Below are positions 13,601 to 25,600 of a stretch of DNA of 64,000 bases, piece by piece. The notes under the pieces are model-generated. The model worked only from the letters and a program-made list of their open reading frames with translations. It was not told the origin of the DNA and searched no databases. Source of the DNA: Symbiodinium kawagutii (lineage: Eukaryota > Sar > Dinophyceae > Suessiales > Symbiodiniaceae); contig VSDK01000621.1 in assembly GCA_009767595.1 (NCBI GenBank), positions 383,597-447,596 of the forward strand. The letters run 5' to 3'. A program made the translations under genes and the position numbers. Within the stretch, counting starts at the first letter, position 1. The number at the start of each line of letters is the position of its first letter.

Positions 13601-16600
13601 AGCCCAAAGAAACACCCCTGGTGGCCCAGTCCAGGCCATCTTTCGCCACATCTGTCCTCAGCGTCAGATGGATTCAAGCTGTATGTCTTAAGATTCGACT
13701 CGCCTTCACATCTTGCACCTGCTGGTGCTGAGGTTTCAAGACACTTTGAGTTCCATCATGTTCCATCAAGGAGCGTGTAGACATCCTCATTCCACACCAG
13801 CAGCTTCAAGACAGCTTTCCGCAGGTCTGCTGATGGCATTGAGGACCTCGGTCAAACGTTGAAAAAGATGAAAATGTCAAGCAAAGACTCAGCAGTTTAC
13901 ATCTGCAGCTATCAATAGAATTGTCTCCAGAGTCGGAGCCGTTACCAAAGATGACTCAAGACCTTTGACAAATTTTGGCAGCTGGATGCGTGGAAGTCTT
14001 CCCCCAAACAAGCACTGGTGATGCCGAGATCTGCCAAGTGTCTTTGATGCCAATTCTGGTAGTGCATCGGACCTCATTTCTCTCGTCATTTCTCATGTTT
14101 TCAAAAACTTGCTCTAATGACTGGTACCATCACCCATGGCCACTGTCACTGACCATCTAATCTGCCACCAACAATTCGAGGATTTACAATACTCCTTCAA
14201 AAAAATGTCTCTTTAAGAAAAGACGAAAAACTCAATTACCATTTCTCTCATTACTTTTTGACATTTCACTCAATTAACATTTCTCCAATTACTTCTTTAA
14301 AAGAATGTCTTTCCTCTGGTTTTGAGTCTCGACATTTCTCTCTCCTCGCTTCGAGACCAGGTCACAGCTTCCACAAAGGCTGTGTTTTGGAACTACCGCC
14401 ACACAGGATGAGGCCTGGAGGATGCTTGAAAAGAGACCATTCAACAAGTGATCATCAAGCAACTTCCATTCTTCATATGATACAGCATATGATCATTATA
14501 TGTTCATTATGTGTTCATTATGTTTTCATTGTATTTTCATTATATGTGCATATATTTGTATATATACATATATAGATATATACATTATATATATTCATTC
14601 ATTCATTATTTATCACGTTTCCATATGTTGCATTGAGGCAGACTTTCCTTAGCTTTTGTCATTCCAACTGAGGCGACACAGCGCTTTGAAATCACCAGCA
14701 TCTCTACGATGTCAGGCCGCCTAAGACATCGAATTCCTCTGCTGTGATTGCAGCGGGATCTGACTGCAACGATAGGCTGGCAATCTGAAGCCAAGAGCCT
14801 TGGGGCAGAAAGCTATTGCTCAAACATGACATGTCTTTTTGTAGAGAAAAGAAACATGTTTCATCATCTTTCATCCAACATTCCAACATCTCGATCTCAG
14901 CCATTCTCAAGCTGATTTTGCAAGCCATCCTTTGATTCTTGTCCCATCATCTGGCTGAGGAACCAAGGTGTTGCTTCACGAAGCTATGCAAGGCTTGTGT
15001 CAACTCCAAACCTCGACCCGTGGATGGTGTATGCGACCTCAGTTGATCAAAGTCATCACAAGATACCACAAGCGCATGTTCGTTCAAAGGACACACAGGA
15101 ACTGGAACTTTTTTGCACATAAAGCTGGTGACACGGGGGAGACGAAAGGGACAAATATCATAAGATAAGGAGAGAGCAAGAATAGGAACGCTGAAAAACC
15201 AGTTGGACAGTGGGAGAGCACTAACGGATAAACAAAAGGACATGCGACAACTGGGGGCACGATTGGAAACTAATAACTGGAATTCAGAGGTCAATTCGCG
15301 CAACTTTGCGGAAAAGCAGATTCGGGATAACTGAGAGGCAAAAACCATTCAGCTACGAGATGCTACGAGTAATACCTGAACAACATTGGTTTCATCAATT
15401 AAGAATCCTATCACTTAGAAGCTGCTCCGACAGAGTTCGAAATTCAGAATAGCTGGTTTCTCAAGTCATAAGCCCAAAATTATGGCTTCATCACCCAAAA
15501 GTAGTGGCTTTTATAGGAATAAACCAGCCATATTCCTAGAACTGCTTCCTACAGGATGCCGTGCCCACCCCCAGCACCACCCGCAGCTCCACCACCAGCA
15601 CCGAGGCGCGAGGATGCCTTGGCGCCCGAAGTCCTGGGAGAATTTCGGGGCGAGAGGACGCCGGGCGCAACACCGGGCGCGCGCTCGTTCCAGACTTCGC
15701 TCTTCGCATGGCTTTCCTCAGCGAAGTGCGCGATGAATGGATGGAAGGATGAGGAAATATGAGGAAAAGAAATAATAAGGATGAGAGGAAATAGAAATAT
15801 GTTCATCATATTAAAGAAAGATATGAGGAAATATGAGAATAGATGAGAGAAACAGAGAGAGAGAGAGAGAAATATTGAGTAAAGAGAGAAAGAGAAAGAG
15901 AGAGAAAAACAAAGAGAGAAATAGGGAGAGAACAATGACAACAATATACAATATCAATCAATATCATAGAATTGTCATTCCAAATTCTTCAGATCTTTGA
16001 TTAGCCAATGTGATCAAGGTCAGCTCTGCCGTTGAAACAAGGTGAGATGTTTAGGGGCTGGGGCCATCTGGGGCCATCTGGGGCCATCTGGGGCCCCAAC
16101 CTTGGCCCGCGTGGAGCTGAAAATCTGACAGATCAAGACGATCCCAATGAGGCGGATGTCCATCACCTGAGTGAGCATCACCCAGGACTTGGAGGAGTTT
16201 CCAAGTGGAGCTTTCGACCGAGTCAGTTTGGGGTACCCATGTGTTGATTTGACACCTGGATTAGCTTCTGTTTGTCACCGACTGTGCATATAGGATGCAT
16301 ATACCCAGCACTCGGCTCGAGAGCCCAGTGTCGCAACGGTGTGGTGAAAAGGTCTTTGCAGCCATAGATCTTTGTGGGAGTCATTTACTCTTCACTGACC
16401 TTTATCTGTGGCTTGTTGGTGATTCATTATCACGTTCGACTTTGCGGTTGGACTGTCGACCAATATATCATTGGTGAATCCTCATTGGACATTCGGCTCG
16501 CACCAATTTACATTGGTAGCGGAGCCTCAAGGCTCAGAGGCTTTTGGGGAACTCAGACGCTTGATAGCGCAGCATGACAGCTGACCTGGGTATCAATCCC

Positions 16601-19600
16601 AAATTGCCAACATGGTCTGGCGATTGGCGCAATTTCCCTGACTATAAGTTTGCAGCCCTGCTGGAACTGGATGGATGCAAGGCTGATGAGAAGAAGCTCC
16701 TTGCTCCACGCCTTGTCAGGAACTTGACAGGCAGAGCCTGGGAAGCCTGTCTGGACATTGACAGGGAACGTCTGAAGGACGAAGATGGTGTGTCCTACCT
16801 GATGGAACATCTCAAGACCAAACGAGGCCGCGAACAGGCTGACTTGCTTGGAGATGCCCTGGAACAGTACTTTCAGACAGGTGAGGCCATTCGTCGTGAT
16901 GGTGAAGGACTGACCGACTTTGAACAACGACATGCGACCCTGACCCGAGAGATTGCCAAGGCAATGAACGAGTCGGGTATCAAGACTACAGTCCCCAGTG
17001 AGATCTATGGATGGTTCGCGATCAACCGGTTGATTCGTTTGGAACCCTCTGATACGGCAGTTGTGAAGGCTCAGACTCCCAGCTACAAGATCGACGATGT
17101 CATGGGAACATTGCGAAAAATGTGGGGAGGTGATAGCTTACTGCGAAAAGATGGTGAGAGGAAGAGACAGGGGGCCAACAAAACCTATGTGGTTCAACCT
17201 GAGGACGATGATGATCATCAGGGAGAAGCCGTGCCAGGCCTCATTGCTCATCAGACAGAAGAAGATCTTCAACAGGAAGAAGAACGAGTTGAGGAGAGTA
17301 CCGTTCTGTATGAGGAAGCTTTGAATGCTGTCATGGATAATCCAGATGATTCAGCTGTGTGGGCCACGTTCCAGGAAGCCAAGAAGACCTTTTACAAGGA
17401 TGCCCGAAAGGCATTGGACAGAAGCCGTGTGTCCCGTGGCTTCTATCCATCAAAGAGCAATGACAACAAGACCAAGGTCGTGATCAACAATTCGAGGAAT
17501 CGAAACGAAGTGTGCTTCCGATGTGGCAAGCCGGGTCATCGAGCTCGTGAATGCAAACAAGTGGTCCGAGGAAGTCAGAACCACCGTGGAAGTCCCAGTA
17601 CCGCCAGTGGCGGAGTTGGTTTTGTCTTCACTGCCTGTGGCCAGATGTCCGAGGCAGATCAGACTTGTGAGAAGAGTGAACCACCCCCAAGAGAAGAATC
17701 AGCAATGGGTGTGTATGCCACTTTTCAACGAAATGGCCGACCTCATGCCATTCTGGATTGTGGTGCGAGCGAGTCCATTGTGGGCGCTCACACATTGCAA
17801 GACATTGGTGAGCACCTTGAGGAGTTGGGATTTGATCAGCAAGAAGAAATCCTGGTGAATCGTGATGTCAGTCGCAACTTTGTCTTTGGAAACAATCAAG
17901 TTGCTCCATCGTTAGGCGTTGCCGAAGTGACTGCTGGTGTTGATGGTGTGGAGCTGCCCTTGACAGCTCATGTGGTTGAAGGACCCACGCCGCTGTTGCT
18001 TAGTAGTCAATGGCTTGCTGAACATGCTGCAGTGATCAATTTCAAGACCGGAGTTGCTCAGTTTGATTTCACACATGGTCACCAGATTCAGTTGTTGCGT
18101 TCACCAACGAATCATTTGTTGCTTCCCATTGATTCTTTTGCTGGTAATGAGAAACAGATCCTTGAACAACGAATCAGTGATGATCATGAATGCCCTGCGG
18201 TCAAGAAGCTCTCGAATGCGACTTGTACAGCCCACATCGAGTGCGACACTGCGAAACCGTAGGGACAGCACCACCGGGAGACATGTCTGGTTGTCTCTCA
18301 GAGTGGACCGAGTGCCGACATTTTGCCGAAAGTACCAGACACGAATTCAGACAAATGCATGCATGCTTCGGTGACAACTTCTTCAGGACATGATGATGTT
18401 GAACATGATTGTGATGTTGTCCATGGATTATCTCGGGGACGTCAGTTGTGGTTTGTCAAACAGGCTCAACAAGCGAAAGAAACCTTTTTGGAAAATTTTC
18501 GTTCTTGCACGAAACGGTTGGACTTGTTGGAAGTTTGTACTCCTTGGGATTCGCCTCTTTCTCAGGCTGTGATAGACTTAGGAGGAACCGCTGAAAGAAT
18601 TGGGGTACATAATGGGTATGACCTCAGTACTAAGGCTGGACTGACTAAGGTACTTGCTCTTCTTCGTCGAGAACGACCCAGGTATGTCCATGTTTCTCCT
18701 CCATGTGACCCCTGGACAGCCATGAACAATGCGAACCAACGAAACCCCGAACAGATCTTGAACCTTGAACTCAAGAGACAACACAGTAGAAAAATCCTGA
18801 AGAATTGTCAGAAGATTTTGGAAGTCCAGCGTCAGGAGTTAGATGGTGATGCTGGTGGCGAACATCCTCTCATGGCTCAATCATGGTCGGAATCAACCAT
18901 GAAAAAGATGGTGAAATTGTGTGGAACACGATTTCGATGTGATGGTTGCCGTTTTGGTTGCCACAATCCTGAGACAAAGAGACCCCTGCAAAAGCCGTGG
19001 GGATGGTTTAGCAGTGTTGCTGGGATTCAGAGTGCCTTAAATAAAAGATGTCTTCACGAACCTCACGAACATGACCGAACTGAAGGGAAATTGACTTCAG
19101 GAACTGCTGTTTATCCTAGGTTACTCTGCTTGGCTTTTGCCAAGGCACTGCTGTCCACGGATGCTCAGGTTCACGCGATTTTTCAACGAGCCCAGGAGTT
19201 GCCACTTTTGTCGACACACCATGCTTCAGACGACATGGATGACACGACACGTCATGATGCTGAGGACACTTCAATCACCACCGTAGAAGTTGAACATGGA
19301 CATGATCGAGTTGGGAATGTTGGTGAATGGGACCATGATCAAATCATGCACAAGCTTCGCACTATTCATAGTAATTTGGGTCATCCTTCCAACACTGTGT
19401 TGTGCCGGTTGCTTCGGGAAGCCAAAGCCCCCCAAAAAGTTCTTGAGGTTGCCCAACTGTTTGAGTGTGATTTTTGCCGTCAACGGGGTCATGCTAGCAT
19501 GCACAAAACCTCAGGTGTCACGCTTCGACATGACAAATGGGAATGCCTTACGGTTGATACCTTCTATTGGCATAGTCCTCATCGTGATGATCAAGGGGAA

Positions 19601-22600
19601 CCGGTTGAACATGTGGTTGGAGTCAGTTTCATGGATGATGCTACTGATTATCATCAAGCTTGCGTGGTGCGGAGTGGAAGTAAGAAGATTCCCAGTTGCA
19701 ACGGAGGCGAGGTCATGAAAGCCATCTCCAAAGAATGGTTGAAGGTGTTACCCAAACCTAAGATGGTACGATTTGATGATGAGGGCGGATTTCGTGACAA
19801 GATCCTTCAAGAATTCTTGGAAGGACAAAACATTCAACTTTCGTACATTGCCGGGGAAGCCGCCTGGCAGATGGGTAAACACAGCCGTCACTTGGAGGTG
19901 CTCAAGGAAAACATGACCCTTCTCGCTCTTGAACTGGGACCGGAAGTCAAAGCTGAAACCCTTTTGGAACTTTCCTTATGTGCGAAGAACAATCTCCATC
20001 AGATTAAAGGATATTCCCCCAATCAATGGGCTTTTGGACAAGAAAAGGGTCAGGTTGGATCTTGGCTTCAGGACGGTGATCATTTACCTGCTCAGAGTCA
20101 ACGCTCAGATGTTTCTTTTGACCAAAACATACAAAACATGTTGTTAGCTAAACAAACTTTCTTGAAAGCTGATGCTCGTCGTAGAATTCTCAGGGCTGAA
20201 AAAGGGAAAGCCAGAAAGAGTGAAGTTTTTGAAATAGGACAGTTGGTGTATCTTTTTCGAAAAGGACGAAATGCCACAAGTCGTCGCGAAGCCGGTTGGT
20301 ATGGACCGGCCAGGGTGGTCGGTGTTGAAAAGACCACGGAAGGAACCAACACTCAAGGATCCATTGTTTGGGTTGCTCATGGGGTTACGCTGTATCGTTG
20401 TGCTCCTGAACAATTGCGGAAGGTTACCAAACACTTACAAGGGATTGCTGATGATGTTCGGGATACCAATGTGTTTGATGAGATCAAAAGAGCTGGAAAC
20501 AAAACGAACTATCGAGATATCACTCAAGATGTTCAGGATATGGCTCCTGATGATGAAATGCATGAAGATGAACCTGAACAGTTGGAACCACCGGAGCCTG
20601 TTTTGCCCACTCAAGCTGAAGTGCCGTTCTATCGTGCTCGTGGCAAGCAATCCCAGCAAGATGTCCGGAGACGACCAGATCATCGCAAACCTGAAGGACC
20701 AGGTGCAGAAGACGGCAGAGGCCAAGAATGCCGACCTTTACCAGAAGGCCAAGGAGGCTCTCCTGCAGTTGGATCATCAGACGCATGGTCAGCAGGTGGT
20801 GAAGGAAGGAAAGCATCGCGGATTGAAGTGCCAGGAGTTGCTGACTCAGGATCCAGAGTATGTGATTTGGCTCCTCCAGCATCACCCTCAGAACCTCAAG
20901 TTCGTCAACATCCTGGAGTATGTCCGCCGCCCAGAGTCTCGCCCAATGCTGACCAAACAACGTCTCCAACAGACGGCTCAGCAACTGCCAAGGCCCACGA
21001 CCAATCAGGTTCAGCCATCGACCCCAGCAGTGTTGCCGAGTTTCAACGAAGAGCTGGCACCATCAGAGATCGACAGCGACTGGAGCGCAGTTCACTCTCA
21101 TCCCATGCAGGATACCCCACTTCCCGAGACGGAGCTCTCCGAAGTGACACATCTGCTGCGAGGAATGATGACCGGATTTCAAGAGCTCAAGAATCGAGTG
21201 GACCAGGTCCAAGCGACCACAGAGGGACAACATGCAGCCCTTCACCAGTCATTCGGCCTTCTGCAACAGATGCAGGAACAGCAGAGCCATCAGGCAGAAC
21301 GCCTGGGGATGATCGAGAAGACTCAAAGCTCCAAGAGTGCCGAGTGAGTGAGCACCGAAGTCGTTTCCGAAGTAGATCACCACGTGGTCATGGCATTGAT
21401 GAAGATGATATTTTGTTTGGTGTTAGGACTGATTTGTTTCCGATTTTGGAAGAAGTTATTCCCACGGATGACCATGATTATGCGGTAGGAAACATTCCCA
21501 GTGATCCTCAGACTTTGCGACCGACTGATCAAGAAGAAAAGAGGAACATTGATTTGAAGTGCTTTGATCGTGGAACCTTCGGAACATCAAGTCAGCCAAG
21601 AGAGGAAACCGGAAAGACGTCCAGCCATACGGAACATGCCTTTTTCAATCAGGTCAAACAAGGTGCTGAGGTCTGCGAAATTCATCTTGAAGTTGCTCCC
21701 AGGGATGTTCACAAACGGACTCGAAATGGACACCATGAATGGACTCTTAATGAAAAACCCAAGAAGAGAGCCGAGGTTCAGTTCAAAACCCTCAATGATG
21801 ATGACAAGATGGGTTTCTTAAAGGCTATGCAAGGAGAGATTGGTTCTTATCTTGATCATGAGGCGGTTGAAATTGTGAGCAAACAGGGAATTCCGAGAGA
21901 GAGAGTCATGGGCATGAGATGGGTTCTGACGTGGAAACCGGTTGAAAATGAACATGGTCAGGTTACCCACCATAAACCTAAGGCTCGGTTGATCATCAAG
22001 GGATTTCAGGACCCTGATTTATTGCAGTTACAACGGGATGCCCCTACTTTGTGTAGTTCCAATCGAAATCTCATCTTAGCCTTGGCTGCCCTCAATCATT
22101 GGAGAGTGAGTGCCGGTGACATCAAAACTGCCTTTTTGAATGGTGACCAGACTGAAGCGGATCGGATGGTTTTTGCGGAACCCCCGGAAGAAGTTAAGGG
22201 TATGTTGGGAATGAAGCCTTGGGAACTTTTTCGAATCCTCAAAGCAGTTTACGGATTACTACATGCCCCCCGAAAGTGGTGTGAAAAGTTGGCTGCTGTG
22301 CTGGAAGAACAAGGTTGGCTACGATCTCAATTGGAACCATGCGTGTGGCGGCTGTTTGATGGTGATTCTTTGGTTGGATTGATTGGTGTTCATGTTGATG
22401 ATCTTTTGTGCTGCGGTTCTGGTGATGTTTATGAGAAACAAATCCATTTATTACGAAACAGTTTTCCTTTTGGTGCTTGGAAAAATGCCTATGAAGAACC
22501 TATTCAATTTTGTGGTTGTGAGATTGTTCAACATTCTGATTTTCGGGTTGAATTGAATCAAGAGAGGTATGCGGATAGTATCAATGAGATCAACGTCGAG

Positions 22601-25600
22601 AGAGAGAGGAAACAAAAGCCTGATGAGCCTATCAACGAAAACGAAAGAAAGCAACTCAGAGCTGTTTTGGGAGCACTCAGCTGGCGCTCCACTCAGAGTG
22701 CCCCGTGGCTCAGTGCCACAATCTCGTATCTCCAAGGTGCTTTCAATCATGCGACAGTTCAGGAACTTTTGCAGACGAACAAAGTGGTTAGGACCCAGAA
22801 ACAATATAGTGATATTCCTCTTGTGTTTCCTTCCACCATGTCTTGTCCTGTTGTTGTCACTTTTCATGATGCGTCTTGGGCTAGTAGAAAAGATGGTACA
22901 AGTCAGGGAGGCATGCTCACCGTTTTGGAGTTATTTACTCTTCACTGACCTTTATCTGTGGCTTGTTGGTGATTCATTATCACGTTCGACTTTGCGGTTG
23001 GACTGTCGACCAATATATCATTGGTGAATCCTCATTGGACATTCGGCTCGCACCAATTTACACCATGGATACCCGCAAGTCATGGTTGGCTTACTGCTAT
23101 GGTTGGTTTATTACTAGAAATGATTGCTGATGGATGATTAGGGGGTTCCCCTTGTGACTTGAGAAACACCCAAGTGACTCAACTTCGTCGCTTCACTGAG
23201 AAGCAGGTACTTGGCTGGTCGGGCTCTCTATGTCAGGTGAGAAACTCGTAGCTTATCGGCGAAATCAGCACGTCGCATAAAACATTACATAGCTTTATAG
23301 CTTTGCAAGAAACAATTGTGGACCATATGTGCTCCAGTACAAGAGCCCAAGATACAAAAAACAGATTGGGAAGAAAGAGGTGACAAATGAATTGTAGTGA
23401 ACAACAAAGAGAGGAATTGTGTTGAAGCGGAAATTCACTCATGCGAACTGTGCCAACTGCATGGCATGAATCTTGCAACGGGCATCAGGATGCCTTGATC
23501 GAAGTCAAATATATTCAGCTACTCCTCTGAGATCCCCAAATGGATATGCCACTCAAGAATTACATCAATACACGTTAAGAGGAATCACTTCAAAAACAAA
23601 CTTAAATGACTTTATAGGATATACTTAGTTTACTTTAACATAGACTTTAATGCTTACTTGGCATGTCAATTTGATATATCTGCTTTTACGCTTGGCCAAC
23701 ATTTGTCACTGCCAAACAACTGCCGCCGGGATCTCCCGTGTGTCAAGGTGCATCTCCCGGATCTCCCAGGATGCTTTGCTGCAGCACGCTAAAAACGGTC
23801 CAGTACGTTGAAGCTTCTGTCCTTACACGTCATGACGACACCCATGATGTCATGCATCGAAACCACCAATGTCATGCATCAAAACATATAAAAAATCAAA
23901 GGCCATGAGTAAAGATTAGAATAAATTGCATGAAAAAGCTGAATCTAAGGTCGAACATAGATCGTATAGATCTATGAAGATATATGAAGATTGAATAAGT
24001 TCAAATAAGATGAAGATTGAATGTGTTCAAAGAAGATGAAGATTGAATGTGTTCAAAAAAATCAAAAGACTGTTCGATTTCTTGGCATAGCATTCAATGA
24101 TTTCGTGTCAGCGCTTCGCTCAGCCACTCAGTCAAGGCAGGCTTACACCTGGTGACGCTCAAGTCCAACCAGGCCTCGGTCGGCAAGACGATGCCAGGGT
24201 CAGCAGTTGGCGCAAGATGAACACAAAGACATGAGGAGAGTTCATGAGAATTTGATGAGAATTCATGAGGATTTGATGAGAATTCATGAGGATTTGTTGA
24301 GAATTCGATGAAGATTTGACGAGAATTTGATGAGAACTCATTTTTAAAAAGGGATCAATATCATCATATATCATCAATATCATCAAGAACCTGGTCACCC
24401 GCCCCTGCTTGGCACCTCTTTGGACAAGGTCGTAGCGTTCATGTGGCTTTGCAAAGTGCTAATGAAATTCATGACCTTCGAAGAGGACCATCCTCAGGTC
24501 GATCGGTGACAACGTGACTCGTGACGTTGTCCCGTTCGGAAAACTCGGAGAGTTCAACGGATTTCAACGGAAGTGGCCAGAAAAACTCGGAGAAGTTTGA
24601 AAAGGAACTCTTGTTGCGTTTTCTCTTTCGGTACTGACTCTGTTGCAGTTTTGTTCTTTTGGAAAGCCGCCATATCTTGTTCCTAAAATGAAATACTGTC
24701 AAGAATAGTGTCAGACTTCACAAAAAACTCAAGAAGGCTCAGGGCCTGGGCCAAGGTACTGATAGAGGTATTGAAAACACCATGATCAAAGACTTCACTT
24801 CGCACCCATATCATGCGACTCATTCCTCAGCGCAGATCCAATCACCAGTGCAAGGCACTCAGCACGTTGTGTCACCACCCACGTGTTGCAGTCAAGTCGC
24901 TGCCGGCTGAGAAGCCGGGCTTTTGAACCAAAGCTGCGAGGGAAGAATGAGAACTTCGTTGGCACTTCGGTGTCTGTTCAATGGTTGCAAGCTCTTTGGA
25001 AAGTACGCATCAAACAAATCCATGTCATAGATATGGTGTCATTCTGTTGTCAAAATTTGTCAAAGGCATTCTGTTGCGGCCACTGCGAGAAAAATTAAAT
25101 CCTAAGGGATGCCAAGGGTATCATGTTGCCGCCACTGCGAGAAATTTCAAATGCTTAGCTCTGCAAAGAGCCCAAGGGCATGGCGTTGTTCTGATGCATG
25201 TAGTACACCGCACGGATGATCTGCTGCATGAGAATCGCTGCCACCACCTCGCATGGCAATTGAAAATCTTCTGAATGTGGTTTCAAGGCAACTTCAGCAA
25301 CTTGGCGGAGAACCTTTGAAGCCTCAGGCTATGTGCTCGACTTATCCTACCATGGGTGGGATCCATAAATGGTGCTCAAGCATATGGTTGTTTCTCAAAA
25401 TAGGGGACCCCTAGTCATCCAATATTAGTCATTTATACTAATAAACCTGCCATTTTTAGGGGTCCCCCATTTTGAGAAACCACCATATGAGTGTAACCTA
25501 CGGGCACCACCACATGTCGCCCCTCATGGGCTCCACATCCTCCCCGGCCTCCGTAAAGCTACCGGCATCGATGATGCGGTCGAAGAGCTCACCTCCTGAG

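Larger units (their letters stand above)
16242..23062 (+). mobile_element. Ty1/copia LTR retrotransposon, 6.8 kb, internally truncated
   Basis: Order of parts: 5' LTR, tRNA primer site, gag with zinc knuckle, aspartic protease, in-frame TAG, methyltransferase-like domain, integrase, accessory overlapping ORF, copia-type reverse transcriptase, start of RNase H, truncated 3' LTR. The order protease-integrase-reverse transcriptase is diagnostic of copia. The flanking 5-bp repeat CCATG (16237-16241 and 23063-23067) is the target-site duplication, and the LTR has TG...CA termini. The element sits in intron 7 of the CDPK gene in the opposite orientation. It is probably immobile on its own: RNase H is cut short, no polypurine tract is visible, and the expected integrase glutamate is replaced. 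Confidence 0.93.

Noticed and set aside
13371..13649. Region open in three minus-strand frames and one plus-strand frame
   Set aside because: No frame is clearly better than the others and no domain is visible, so no gene was called.
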